From NCBI GenBank assembly GCA_002633005.1, contig NMRA01000047.1, positions 310,913 to 374,912 of the forward strand: a stretch of 64,000 bases of DNA. Reading direction: 5' to 3'. How positions within the stretch are numbered: position 1 is the first letter of the stretch; the number at the start of each line of letters is the position of its first letter. This DNA is from Phoronis australis (Eukaryota > Phoronida > Phoronidae). The position numbers and the translations under genes were made by a program. The notes below the pieces were generated by a model that worked only from the letters and a program-made list of their open reading frames with translations, made no database searches and was not told the DNA's origin. This document shows positions 1 through 13,800 of the stretch, piece by piece.

Positions 1-377
1 AATATTTCTGACAGTAGAAAGCCTGTTGAATTGAAATTCGTTTTGACTATGCAAATCTGTCATTAATTGGGTCTCCTGACCATGTTTTTATTACAATATA
101 ACAAAAAAGTACATTCATAGCAAAACAACGGTATCGGCAACATGGCAAATCTCATTCAGGATTTAAAGTGAAGTTCAAGATGAAATCCCAAAACGCTAAA
201 CCGTAATTACACTTTTTTAAAATATCATTTCACTGCTTTTCTTTTTACTAAAAATCTTAAAAATCCTACTTTTGATATGCCTTCATGCAAACGTGTAATT
301 TTTCAAAACAATTCCTGACAGAATTGTGGAAAAGAGTGCATAAAACAATATATGTGAACGTTTCATGCAAATCCAAT

Positions 378-865
378 CAGGCCTTCATCCAGGATTTCGA
401 AAATAGGGTGTCCAAAATGAGGTTCCCAATATTCCAGGGCGTCCATAATTCCGACGCGTAACCCCCCATCCCCAGCAATCCCCCCAAACACACAAATTTT
501 TTCACAAAAATGCATAGACTAAGAATTCTACATCTAAGTTTAAAAAACAGTCTTCTGTAGTGAGTATTTTTAATAAAAAATTGGTGTAGACCAAGACTTT
601 TACAATGCTATCAGCCAAGTGTGAGCATAGCAACATTGTATATACTTTGTATATACATTGTATATTTCTTCCTGCTTTGAAAAGAGCCCCCACTGTGAGC
701 CTTCAGAGGCTTCCTAGTAATCATTACAATGTGTGAGTCCAAACTTGAAAGGTTCCTATTGACAGTGGGCGTCCAAATGATACATTGGGCGTCCTTGCCA
801 GGGCGTCCATATTAGTGCTGGGGCGTCCATTTGGACGCCCAGGACGTACGCTGCATGAAGGCCTG
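378..865. mobile_element. hAT-type MITE with 8-bp target-site duplication
   Basis: The element begins CAGGCCTTCATCCAG and ends with the near-complement CTGCATGAAGGCCTG. It is flanked on both sides by the same 8-mer, AATCCAAT (370-377 and 866-873). Short terminal inverted repeats starting CAG plus an 8-bp duplication are the hallmark of hAT-superfamily insertions. The inside repeats the motif GGGCGTCC several times near the right end and has no transposase frame, so it is non-autonomous. Confidence 0.8.
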
Positions 866-1816
866 AATCCAATTAGCCATTTTTGAGACGTCCTTCAGAA
901 CCCATTCAGAAAGTTAAGAAATAAACTGCTGGTAAACGTTACCCCACCATAAACATCATGCCTGGATGGCCAAAACACTATCATTTTTGCCCCTGAAAAA
1001 CTGCTCACATTTTCGCTACACATTGAACCCTGGTTTAGCCAAAATTCCAGCGACTTGTGATAATGCTCTGTCCACAAATGGTGGTCACATAATAGAATGC
1101 CACCCTTCTACACATGAAAGATCTATGCTAATTACTGGTAAGAGAGCAGACAACAAATCTTTTAAATGCGCGATCAAACATGATATCTGCGTTCTAACAA
1201 AAATTCCATAGTTGAACATGGTAAATTAATCCCACATTTTTCCAGACAGTACACAGTAAATTGTAAAATCTTGTTAGACACTCTACACTCAGCTTAAATT
1301 TAAGTGAAACTTCCCAGAATTTATACTGTAGGCATTTACTATAATATATGATGCTGTGTCTAACAATTACTGTTAACTGGGCAGCTGATGAGGCCCCCAA
1401 ACAAAACAACAAACAGTAATTGAGCAAAGGCAAGGTCACACAGTTGTGACATGTTGAATGGTGCTTTCAACTTAATAGCTATTAAGTAATTTGGAAGTAA
1501 ACTTATGACCTACAGGTAAGTAGATTTGCACCAAGAATGACCAATACAATACAACAAGATAACTCCAGAAGGGTCTATAAATTCTTTCCCTTGGGTATTT
1601 CAAAAATAATCTGGAGTTCCATTTAAAGTGACTATTCAATTGGCCCAATAACCTTCTCATAACAACCACTGTATGCAATGACAACCACCACTGAATCCCA
1701 TAGACAAGACATGTTGCTGCAGGAAAACATGTGGGATATACCTACCAGTAATTCACTGAGGACAGCAAGACAGATGAGTCTAGACAATGTTCAAGCATGC
1801 TTCAACCAACATCTGA

Positions 1817-2016
1817 CTAATCACTCTCTGTGGCCTTAGGTGGTGGGTTATGGAATAAATTCATATCAGTATTGTAGGAAGGAAGCATGGGAACTTTAGT
1901 AGAATCCAAAGTCTTTAAATTGTCTAAAGGATTTATAGCTTGCCTAATGTTAACCAAATAATAGGCTGCACATCCCAGATAGATCTCTGACCTTTCAAAC
2001 ATTCTTGAGAAGAATA
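1817..2016 (-). CDS. Possible terminal exon of an unrecognised gene
   Basis: A good acceptor (pyrimidine run ending TTTAG, minus strand) is followed by 65 open codons and a TAG stop. The translation has ordinary protein composition, with segments such as MFERSEIYLGCAAYYLVNIRQ and a proline-rich tail. It enters in phase 1. About 1.2 kb upstream on the same strand, 3249-3270 reads ATG plus seven codons (MAASPTD) ending at a GTAATG donor, also in phase 1, so the two could join directly. I recognise no family, and no clear intermediate exon or poly(A) signal confirms the gene. It could be a chance frame. Confidence 0.25.
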
Positions 2017-4448
2017 CTAAAGAAAAGAACATTACTGGTGGGATACTCTGAATATTTCCAGCCACTAACAGAAGTCTTGTTTACCAATTTCTTGGCGTTG
2101 ATAGTACAACTCAAAATGTAATAATACAAGTTTGACAGCATTACAATGATGAACAACACAGCAATTGGGATATGCCAGGATAATAGGAAATTCACATGAA
2201 CTGTTGAACTACATAACTCATATGAAACAACTCAAACTGACACCTCATCTCTTTTGTAACAGTGAAAGAAAAATTCCTTAATATGGGCAGGTCTATTCAT
2301 TTGTCAAAAACACTGTTTTTCAGAAAACACACTGTTTTCACAACTTTTGTTAACATTAAAAGTTTTGTACACCATTAGCAGAACAATGACTTAGTGAAGC
2401 GGTCCGTCAAAGAAACAACTTCAAATTCAGGCCACTTTTTGTAATTACAAAACTAGTCTCAACTAAACCAGATGTCACTTCTGTGCTAGCATCCATTGAG
2501 CATAAGTTGGCCCACCATGACAAGCCAACTTGCAGAGTCTGGTCTCAACCAATAACAAACTGTCAATATTCCTTCCAACTAAATTCCAAGACAAGAAATC
2601 ACCTGTAATTTGACTAAGGAACAAACGGAGACGAATTTCACAATAGTATGAGGTTTAAGCACATCATAAGTTATAGTTTCTGTCTGAAGCAAGGGAGTCG
2701 CTTCCAGACTCCTCAAACTGCAACTCATTATATTCAAACTGTGACCACTTCAATGTGAAATTACCATACAATACAAATATACACTTGTCAATGAAATGGT
2801 AAAAGTCACATTTAAAAATGCATAGCCTTTTCAGACATTACCTCACAGGAAAAGAGATTTATAGAAATTAATAAAGTAAAACTAGTAAAAATAAAACCAC
2901 GAGCTTTACAGAAATTATTAACCTTTAAACTTCCACTCACTGAAGCAGGCAAGCTCACCACATAATACTCCTTCTGTGAACTCAAAAATCAGTCCACTAA
3001 CATTTATCAGACACGACACTAAAATACGACCAGCTTTCAAACTTTCAATGCATTTCTACTTAGGTTTACTTACGTTATTACTTCAACTTTTTTCACAAAA
3101 AGGCATGCATGCCAATAGGTAAGAACTCACACCTGGTTCAACCAACATTACACAGCCAGGTGGCACATAGGCAGTGACACAAATCAAGGTAAATCAATGA
3201 AAACAACACAGCAGGAATTTGCTGGTAAAATCAGAATGAAACCATTACCGTCAGTGGGTGACGCAGCCATGATATGTTATTCTTGATTCAGTCGCTATGG
3301 ACACAGACGATATTGCATCAAATACAACACTTCTGTATTGACTTGATCCTTAACATCAACATCCAGAAACCTGCAAACAATAAAAAGAGATGAGCCATCC
3401 ATTATGAAAAAGGAGAAGAGCTAATACTCCTTTTGCCTACCTATTGAAACTGAAACCAGACTGACCTATGGTGTAAAGTGAATTCATGTACCATTGAGAA
3501 CAATAACAGTAATTCCAGACCTGAGCCAAAGGTGGAAATAATAAGGCAGGTTCCCTTAAGCTTGCTTTAGAACCAGGAAATAAATACTGAGGCACAGCTA
3601 AACTCTATAGGCACTGCATTCAGTTGGCTTTGAAAAATAACTTAGAATTCCTCAGGAAGTCTATAGGTCTATATTTCATAAATAAGTTTGTCATATATCG
3701 TAAACTCGCAGGCTTAAATTGGGAAACCCTCAGACAGTGGGGGTGGGTGATTACCATAGCAGTAGGTGCTTAAACCTAAGAGTGACAAAAAGTCGGGGAT
3801 GGACGATTACCAGGGGATGGGCGTTAACCCACAAGTTTATGAAAGACCTGCAACCGTACCATAACGTCCACCCATGAATTCAAAAACAGGAACAACTCCA
3901 ACAGACGACCTTCAAAATGGTTTTAGAGGTCGGTGCAACGTTAATGGAAGCTACGAATGACAGACTTCTGGACTTCCAGACTCAGAAATTACCATAAATG
4001 TAATAGTTGTGTTGAAGATGAATGCTTGCTTTTGTGTCAGTTATGAAGCCACATACAGCAACAAAATCAAAAGTTAAAGTTACTGACTTCAAACTAGAAT
4101 AGAAAAGTTTGGCATCAGAATGAATCAATAAACTTCACTCGGATTTGTCACATAAAATTACTAAACTTGTCCTGCATAAAAACACGAAATTGGCTTCCAC
4201 AGTACTTTTAACGATCTTTTTCAAAAGACACACTGTATGTTGTGTCAAATGATTTAATGCCGTAGCGAATAATTACTGTCAACATTAGATCTGATACAGA
4301 CATCTAGTGACTTCAAGAAGGAACACTACAAAAAACTTCTTTGATCCATTTCTCAAGTATACAAAAGATTGATTGTTTTAATATTGACTTAGATATTCAC
4401 TGCAGAGTATTACAACATGTACTTTGTACAGACTGTAGACTGAAGAGG

Positions 4449-4620
4449 CCATACAAAACACTGCTTTAACATCCTGGGGGTGCTCCCACAGAACAGATTG
4501 TAGAAAACGCTGCTTTATCAACCTCGGGGGTGCTCCCACAGATGAGACCATAGAAAGCACTGCTTTAACATCGCAGGGATGCCTCATAGAAGACATGCCA
4601 TTACAAAGAGTGGCTTTAGT
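4449..4620. repeat. Degenerate tandem repeat, ~50-bp unit, about three copies
   Basis: The block starting CTGCTTTAAC recurs at 4461, 4511 and 4561. The first two units also share GGGGGTGCTCCCACAGA. The third unit has drifted. Confidence 0.75.
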
Positions 4621-7600
4621 ACAACCTGTTTCCCAGTGAAAGGGTATCCTTTTCAATGTGATTCCCTTCTACACAATCCATTTTTGACAGCAACAACTGC
4701 CAAAAACTTCGAAGACACCGAATTGAAGTGCTCCTATCATAGTGACGTAACAACCCTTTACTAATAAATCCACCTGTGTGATAGCGAGGTAAACTTGTAC
4801 CTTGTACTTTCAACTGCCATACAAGATAGAATTCAAGCATTCCCACTTACCAATGCCAACTCCTAAACACCAAAACCATGACTCTTGATAAATGATCACA
4901 CTTATGACCTAGTCAAAGCTACACCCATGAAATCTCTCCAGTTTCAATTTACATTTCTCAAGCAATTCCCTTATTGTTGCAGGTGCATAGAAACAGTGCA
5001 TATTGTAAATTGACAGAAATACACTAAACTGTTATCAATTTTGGACAAATTTATAATTTTCACAATTGGTTTTTCTTAATTTTAAAAGGCTTCTAAGTTC
5101 TAACAAAGCAGCTATGAATGCCCAAAATTTCTCAGAACTAATTTTTTTATGGTAGCTATGGTATAGATATTTAAAACTTTTTCGACATTTGTTTTGTACT
5201 ACTTATTTTTTTGAAAAAGTAAAGATATAAAATTTCACTTGTCAGCCATATTACATCCTAAATTGGTGAGAATTTTACCGCAGCCGTTTCTCTACCTTGT
5301 CGATAAACACAGGAGCATCCCCACACACAAATACAACCACTGCAATCTCACACTCAAAGACACGATTTACTGCCAAATACGACACAACGCTGCTGACAAT
5401 GCAGAATGGCATAAAACTGTTACTGGTTTGTTGGTCGAGGGATTTATGAGGCATGAAAAACTATTATTAGTTTCCATGTATAGATGTTAGAAACATGCAA
5501 TTCTAATAAACATGGGACTCAAGAGAAAACTATTCAATATGCTGAACATAGGTCATTAGTCTCAGCCATCATCCAGGGGAACCTGAGATCTGGTAAAACT
5601 ACAATGACTTGTCTTATGTAAATATTGAGTAAAGGCATCCAGTTAGCCCAATATGAGCCAATATACAAGCAGCCAAATCAATAGCATGACATCCAGAATG
5701 CAGCACTGGGTATATTGAGAGCTAGTGGTTTGTGTGGTAAACAATATCCAGGGTTAAAATGTTGGTACTGACTTGGGCTTTTAAGAAAGATATGCCACAA
5801 CAAAAAGCTGTTGAAACAATTTCTTTCGAAAAACTGATTGGTGACCCCCTCTTTGCTCCAGGTGTAAAATGACTGTCATACAGTCAAAACAAACAAGGAT
5901 CTTCAATCTCTAGATCCTATCTAACAAATTGGCAATATGGTGACCTAATTGTATAGCCACTAAATTGAAGAAATGGTAATTAATGACTAATGAGACATTC
6001 AGAATACTTACTTAATGGTAAAATCACCCCAGCTTTGATTAAACATTATTGTCAAAAATGGCACTTTTTCATTTTACAAGATTTCTAGCGTTGTTGTTCA
6101 AAATATGTTCTGTTGATAGCTATGGCACAGAACTAAGATATGACAAAGCATCATTCTGGTAATGTATATCATTTATGAAAATTGAGAAAATAAAATTCCA
6201 TCTGTCTGCAATTGGTGCGGTATACGCACTGTTCGTGTGTATATATTTAGGCCATGTGCCTAGTGTCCAGAATAATGCATTTGTTCAAAAATTGATTTTG
6301 AGTGTCTTTTGACCATTCTTAGAATGGTGCTATATTCCATAATACAAACACAACATCTTGCGCTATTCTGTAACGAATTGGTCAAAAAACTTCTTTTTTA
6401 GCTTAATGTACATATTTCACACATAGCTGCAATAATTGTGTCTTATTCATAATGTTGGTACGTCATCACACAACCGTATACAGATGTAAATACCTGCATA
6501 TAGGCCTGCACATGGTGCGAATGCCTTCAGACAGTACTGCATGCCTTCAGATCTTGTATTCATTATCCATTTATATGTATCTATTTAAAACATACATTTG
6601 TCATGTTTCCAGTTTCTCAATTAGCAAATGCATGATCTAGGCAAAAATCAATAAAAGTTCTACGAAACACTCAATAAGGTAATCAGGTACATGCTGAACC
6701 AAACGAAGATGTTATTGATGAGTTTAAAGGAGTAGGATCAAGGTAAACCATCCTCAAATTATGATTTAGGAAGTTGCATGCATCACGGTAGACAAATCTC
6801 CTCACAACAACGCAATAGCTCAACAGCCATGAATTCAACCTAACAGATTCCCGCCATATGACATCATAAACAGACAAGAATTTAGATTAAAGAACAGACG
6901 TGTATGTTGCAGCAGTTACAGGGCTGACAACTCCGCATAAGCCACACTTCATGTTGAAAATGTATGACTTGGAATTGAAAACATGTACGACTTCTAATAT
7001 TTTAGAAAATTTAAATTTCAATCAAAAGATGGTGCCATAAATCCATAAACAATAATGCTAAGTTTCATATTGCGACGTAAAAACTCGGCTCATCACATGG
7101 ACACTTTTTAGCCTTACTGTTGCCATGGTTGATTTCTCCCCATCAGACTACGGCCCAGCAAAACTCAATATCTCGCTGTAATTTCATGATCCACGCCAAT
7201 AGTGTAGGTGCCACCGTGATGAAACGTGACGAATTTGTTTTTCTCTTTTCTAAAACTAATCCAATTCCTTGGAACATTCTGCTTTGATAGACATTTTGAC
7301 ATAGCTTTCATTTGCATTAACGATATCCCCCAATGCAAAGTCATGTAAGGGCATTTTTCATAGTAGACTTTGACAATTTAACTGGAATTGACCAATCATG
7401 TAACGGAAAGTTGAATCTTGAGCTCCTGCTTATTTGCGTCATTTTCCCGTATTCTCTGCCTTTCGTCACTGACATGTACCCAGCCAAGCAATTTTACAAT
7501 AAACTTTTTAGGACTCTTGACAAATACAGATGACCCGCTGGTATTTCAAAACAGACAGCTGAATTCATGAGATTAAATTAAATGGACCACCTCCTTCTGG

Positions 7601-7907
7601 AATTACATTTTTTAAAATGAGGCAATTGGTTTTTGCTTCAATTAATAACTCAGCCTAATGACTTGGAGTCTGACTGTTAATTTAGACCGTACTCACAGAA
7701 ATAATCAATATCATACATATTAGCTAATGTCAGGTCAGGAACACTAAACTAGCTATTATATCACCTGGTTATTCATGTAAAATTACAATACTTGGCCTGA
7801 CTTGCTTGGTGAAGATCTAGAATCAGTATTTCTGACAAGGTATGGATATCAGATGTATTGAACAATGAGAATATAGAAAAATCTGTCATGGTTTCTGCTT
7901 CTTTAAA

Positions 7908-8036
7908 AGGGCACTGGCCAGATATAGCGGTCCCTGGTTAAAAGAGAACCAGACAATCACTGTATAACAGGCTAATTACAAAGTGGATGAAACTGGTTCT
8001 CTTAATAAGGGACCGCTATATCCGACCAGTGTCCTT
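7908..8036. mobile_element. Short inverted-repeat (MITE-like) element
   Basis: The left arm reads CACTGGCCAGATATAGCGG followed by TCCC. The right arm is its near-perfect complement, GGGACCGCTATATCCGACCAGTG. Both arms continue inward to a GAGAACCAG motif. There is no coding capacity, and no clear target-site duplication was seen. Confidence 0.6.
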
Positions 8037-8106
8037 CATAAGGTCAAAGAGGTATTAGTAAAGGATCGCAGTGAGAAGACGTAATGGTCGGATAAAACGT
8101 CCCCGG

Positions 8107-8162
8107 ATTTTGAGAACCAGTTTTCTCTTCTAAGTAATGGGTATCAAACTGGTTCTCAAAAT
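8107..8162. repeat. 17-bp perfect inverted repeat, GAGAACCAGTTT family
   Basis: The arm ATTTTGAGAACCAGTTT (8107-8123) is exactly complemented by 8146-8162, with a 22-nt loop. Related hairpins occur at 22054-22106, 32868-32924 and 48065-48152. It abuts the inverted-repeat element at 7908-8036, and the two may form one composite insertion. Confidence 0.75.
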
Positions 8163-9450
8163 ACAGGCAAGTTATATGGGACTATTGCCGAGGAGAGACC
8201 CACTTTGTGCATGACAACAACCGCCATGACACAAGGCTTATGTGCAAAAATAATACAGTACCTCTTTTGAAAATTGTGTTTGTGCCCACACCATGTGACC
8301 TTTACCAACCAGCGGTGTTCGTAAAAGAAAAATAAAATAACACATACCGAGTTCGTTGATGCATTACCTTGGACACAAAACACAGTTTTGATAAATAGTA
8401 AAAAAATAAAAGCAAGGGAATTAAGTTTCATTCCTCAGGGTTTTTTTCTTGTATTTTCCATTGATGATTCAGTATCATTATATCTGCCTCATTTATTCAA
8501 TATACCCAGCATGCCATGCAGCGGCAGTGTAATTTTACTGAACTCTTTAGTCTTTTTCTAGACCCCAAGAAATTGAAATGGATCCCAACATTTTTAGAAG
8601 GTGTGTCCACTGCCATAGGCTAGCCATGGCAATGATAGGCCAAGTGCCCCGTGTTTGTACGTGGAATGGCATATATATATCTATATATAAAATCAGTTGT
8701 AGTGCTTACTCCATTATTTTTAACACTTAGGTGTGAGGCATAGACGCAACAATCCCAGTCAGAAATGACAAGAGTCAGGTCAGACAGATGAAGATTGAGT
8801 CACTTGTCTTAATTCACACTTGTCACAATTCCATATTGTTCTTCATCACTTTTCTTATATTCCCGTTGAGATTATTTTGATTTCTTAATCTTGGTTTTTC
8901 CATGGAAACAACACATAGTATCACTTACCCAGAAACAGAGACTATAACCCCACAAATGTCACCTGGGCACAAACACTCACTTCCTCAACTTTACATAAAT
9001 AAAAGAAACAAAAGCGTAATGGAATTCTTCTTTTAAGATAATAACTTAAGTATTCTTTGGAGCTTTATTGGTACACAATAAGTCATATTATTTAAATTAT
9101 ATAAATATATGCGGTTTAAATTTGATTTATTTTTTGGAAATAAGGGCTTTTTATGGAAAAGTAAAAAGTGTTTAAAGTATGTTTATGAAGGTTGTAACCC
9201 AGAATGCAACAGCAAGTGCGAGATTTGAATTGTATTCGCAGTCACATTCCGAAACGTCTGTCGTCGACCAGAAAGGGTCCTAGGCATGGTTTGTTCACTT
9301 TATGTTCTGAACTATTATTATTGCTGCTAATTTTTGTATTTAATGCCTTCGTGAAATTACGAGGAAAACCAAAAATCTCAGGAAACAGGATAGCCTTGGT
9401 ACAAAGGTCAAAGCTGCCTGTATACAGCTTTGCACCGATGTGGGTAAAAA

Positions 9451-9712
9451 CACAGGCGTCCTCAGCTTCTGATCGTCCCCAATACACTACATATAATACT
9501 ACAAGGTATGACACTTCCGACCAGAAATTCCACGGGTGCTTCACTTCAGCCGTCCATAGCAAACATAAAACTCAATAAATTTACACAAAACAGAGGTTCA
9601 ACAAACCATGAAGAATTGTTCTTTCTCCCATGAATACCATTCACGGTGTCCTGTTCCGGCGACTTCGTAAGAAATTCGCAGTCAAAGAACAAAAATGTTC
9701 ACAAAAAAAACC
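9451..9712. mobile_element. Single arm of the foldback hAT element
   Basis: From CACAGGCGTCCTCAGCTTCT onward this matches the left arm of the complete element at 28354-29021, with a few substitutions and a short insertion. Identity ends near 9712, inside what would be the arm. The opposite arm is absent, so this is a truncated or half copy. Confidence 0.75.
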
Positions 9713-9887
9713 CCAGCAGTATAAATAAAAGAAACATTCGAGCAACCATAAAACTGACAAATCACAAGGCACAACAGAAAGATCAAGGACAAATGATGTG
9801 GACGATTACAACAACACTTTTTATTTTTTAGCCGGTGCCCACCTTATTGATTGTGTTGCCACCACATTTGGTTTATCCTGTCCGTAG

Positions 9888-10572
9888 ACAGTGACCACCG
9901 TCTCTTGCTAGCTCAGTAGAGATGGTGTAGCTCCTATAGGAGCTTTATCAATGCCGGAAGCTTTTCGGCAAATTATGCCTCACAGAGTCACACTGACTAA
10001 AACATCAAAGTCACGTTGTTATAAATACCTTTGCGCATAGAGGGACACCTTAGGAGGCCGTAGGTGGCTTTAATTCCTTCCAACTCAAACCAATAGTGCC
10101 GTTACCAAACTTTCTTCCAGCAGTCCCTCGTTCAGTTCCCAAAATCGGTTATTGGCCATTTTTAAACTGCGCACGCTAGGGGATATGATGTTATACCACC
10201 TGCTGCGTGCAGTGTTAAAATGGCCAATTTCCGATTATGGGAACTGAACAAAGGACTGGCCTCAGTAGACAGTGACCATCGTCTCTAGCTGGCTCACAAA
10301 AGACGATGTAACTCCTGTTGGAGTTTAATATGCCAGAAGCTTTTCGGCGAATTATGCCTCACACTGATTAAATAATCAAAGTCACGTTGTTATAAGTACC
10401 TTTTGCACATAGAGGTACACCTTAGGAGGTCGTTGATGTCTTTCATTCTTTACAATTCGAACAATTCACCTGTTATCAAACTTTTTCTTCGAGCAGTCCT
10501 TCGCTCAGTTCACAAAATCGGAAACTGGCCATTTTTAAAACTCAGTGCGGCAGGTGGTATGACATATCCTGA
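9888..10572. repeat. Diverged ~310-bp tandem duplication with internal inverted repeat
   Basis: Two copies, about 9888-10202 and 10265-10572, share blocks such as GACAGTGACC, GAAGCTTTTCGGC, ATTATGCCTCACA, TCAAAGTCACGTTGTTATAA and CACCTTAGGAGG in the same order. Between the copies, 10134-10160 (GTTCCCAAAATCGG and on) is complemented by about 10222-10252, giving a hairpin. The copies are clearly diverged. The element type is unknown, with no frame or target-site duplication seen. Confidence 0.7.
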
Positions 10573-10879
10573 CGGGGCAGTTGAATTAGTCTTTAATATT
10601 ACTCCCATGAAATCGGTATCATTACATGCTTTACAATGTTGTAATTTTATTTCCGGTTCAACAAGAACATCAAATCCATCAGCGACCCAAAAAGACAATT
10701 CAGAATTTGTTGGAATTGACCAAACCTAAATTATTGTACTTAAATTGACATTTTATTCCTGCTAGAAGTCTGAAGCCACATTATTGAACATGAGATCATG
10801 AATGTTCGGTGATTTTAGCTTTAAATACCATGACACTTAGTTAGGCCATAAGTTAAAGTTGTTCATTTTACTTTCAGTC

Positions 10880-13800
10880 ATGGCTGCAGTTGGGGATCCA
10901 GATTTAGATGACCTATTTAAAGACGTTGGAAACAAACTGGGCTGGTTTGAACACAACGATCTCGCAGACGCTATCAATAAGGTAATAGCATGCATGTGTT
11001 TCTCAAAAAATGAGCAAACTGAGTGTACTATAATTTTCATTCATTAAAAATGTATTTGTATGCTCCTAACAATTCCAATGTATAGCAGGAACTTAAAACG
11101 GCAGTGTTATTTGAACATCATCTACCCTAAGCAAGGTGCAGTTGTATTCATCTTCAAATAGGTGACCTTTGTACTAATGACGTACTAGCACCTTGGGGGC
11201 TCACATAGCCCACATCATACAGTTTCATTACCCAGCACCACGTCAAGATACTTACTGAACATTGTTGAGGGATTTATGGCGGATCATTTTCGACACAAAA
11301 CTTGTTCTTACTTCATATTCACCTCGGCACTATATGTTCTGTTTCTAACTAATTTGACCAAGCAGTCACAGAGATAAGAAATTAGCGTGCAAGTTCCACT
11401 TTAAGATTTTGATGTGTTACTAAAGAATAAAGATTCATCAAGAGACAATTACATGTTATTTGTCCATAACTGAAATGAAAATGATTTGCTGTTCTTATTG
11501 AGAAAAAGCTTGCCTGGCATTAAGTGACTTTTTCTTTTTGAAATTAGGTAAAATGAAAAGTATATTTCCTTTTTTGCAGCTCTTGATCTAAACTAGATAT
11601 TGTTGGTGTGGGACTTTTTGATTGGCAGATTATGAAACAGGCACAAGCAGTTAGACTATGCCATACCACCATTTTATTAAGAGTTTAATAGTGCAATTCT
11701 ATTGTGTTTAGTTACCTTTGTGATGCTGAAAAGAGCACAACGATCTTCTTGTTACAGTGTTTAATAAAAGGGGATTCTATGTGCTGGGGAAGTGCGCTGA
11801 GAATGCTTTCTAGGTATTCAGGCGGTGCTCTAAAACCAGTATTGTCACACTAAATTTATTTACCTAAACATCATTCAAGAATGAATGGTCTCACCGGATA
11901 CAGCCCAAGAGTTATTATCTCTGCAGCGAAAGATTTTGAAGTTGTGTCTCCGATGAGTTGCCAGCAGTCACTGGTACGGTGCGCGGCTTTAGATGCTCTG
12001 CGGCTGGGTTTAAGATCTTTTATAGGCCTAACTATCCCCAATTCCCATACCAGGATGAATTTCAAAAATATCTTGACTTGTTTGTATCAGATGTGATGTG
12101 CGACGTCTTTGTTGAAAGTGCGCCATATTTTTTAATATCGGGGATGACGAAGTAGCTAATCGTATAGGGTTCTCTGTTGAGTCGTGTGTATAAATAGTTT
12201 CACCTCTTCTTTGCATTTTGATCACTGGCTTAGAAAGGTTGCAGAGTTGCCATTCCGTAAATACTTAATTGCATCATATTTTTATTTGGTGGAATAGTTA
12301 TGATCGTGTTGAGTAGCAGTATTGTAGCAAATAGATCTTAGTAACCGATATCAAAGCTGTCTGCTATCAATTTCAGTTGTCTATACTGTCGGAATCGAAG
12401 ACATCCAGGACTAAGAAATCATTAAACAGAAAGGAAAACATCTATGGTAAGTACATGAGGGTGTTTTGTAGCGTGAGGAAAGTAGATGTTGGATCCTGAC
12501 ATATTTGGGTTGTTTATTACATAAAGATAAGTATAATATTGCGGAGTGACGTTCTGGTAAATATATTTATTACAAGGGGAATGGTATTCCTTCTTTATAA
12601 TTCACTTTTCCATTCCTGAGTATGAGATTTGATGTTTTTTGACTGCAAACATGGTCTATTGTAGGCACAAGTAAAAAGAAGTCTAAATCAATTCGTAAGT
12701 TACCAAATGGTCAAGTAAAAAGCAAGGTGAGTGACTGAAATAAAGACAAGTGTTAATTAAGATCAGTGTAGAAGGGCTAATTAATAAGTACGCTATCGGT
12801 TCACCAAAAAGTACCCTTAGTGGTTAACAGTTTCAAATTGGTATATTGGTGTAAAATGTAATGACATGCAATGTCTTTTCCCAATAACAACGGCTTGGGC
12901 GATAGTACTTTTGCCCTCGCTTTTAAAACACTGTATTTTGAAGCCCTCGTCATTATTATTGCTGATACATCAGATTCGTGCGTCAGTTTTTTTATGTCTC
13001 TAGTCTCTAGAAGCTTACATGTGACCTTTGTCTGATGTGCATGCAATGTAATTCATTTTCTGACTCTAATGTATTTTTCATTGTATTTCTATGTGGCATA
13101 TTATAATAATAGCTTCTATTTATGTTCCTGTTTGGTTTCAGTTAGAAACTCCCTCCAGTCAAACTGTGCAGACAAGTTCAAAGGAAGCCAATGTGTGCCC
13201 AACTGCTCAGAATCCCATTCCGTCCATTACTAGCACACCTATCGTTACCAAAGATCTACCTCCATTAGAAGACAACTTCATTAAGACCAGGGTCTCTCTT
13301 ACTGATCTCTCATCACTCTCAGGTAGCAGTGAACCTCAAGGACAATCGTTCGAATATGGGTACTCGCTAACTAAACCGTCTTCTAGGAACGACATTGTTC
13401 TTGCAACTCAGGTGTCACATAACGTGTCTCTGTCATGTCAGTCAGCGCAAAGTCAAGTTTCGTTTGACAACAGTTTTGGGAAATCCAATGAGAATCTTCT
13501 TTCTCCCACTCAAGACATCTTAAGGTTGTCAAACGTGGAAAATGCTTCTCTACATTCATCCCAACCAGATGACATTCGCAGTGGCTCTGATGTCTCCTCG
13601 CATTCCCAGAAGTCCATACAATTGCAAATGTCCCTCAATTCCTGTAAAGAAGAAACAGAGATGTCTAGTAACCATGAGTATGTGAATTCACTATCTAAAG
13701 TATCTGTCTCTGTTGTTCCTGATTCTGCATCACCTACGGACGATGTCACTCGGAACAGTGTGCAGCTTCAGGTTTCCCTCCATGAGATAGGGGATGAGAA

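Larger units (their letters stand above)
1..10877. other. Repeat-rich spacer upstream of GCNA
   Basis: No gene is recognisable in this stretch. It holds several short transposon-derived repeats, listed separately, and one doubtful minus-strand exon. Open frames here are short and match no family I know. At least one untranslated leader exon of the GCNA gene to the right should lie in or near here, because the start codon sits only two bases after a splice acceptor. I could not locate it. Confidence 0.5.
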
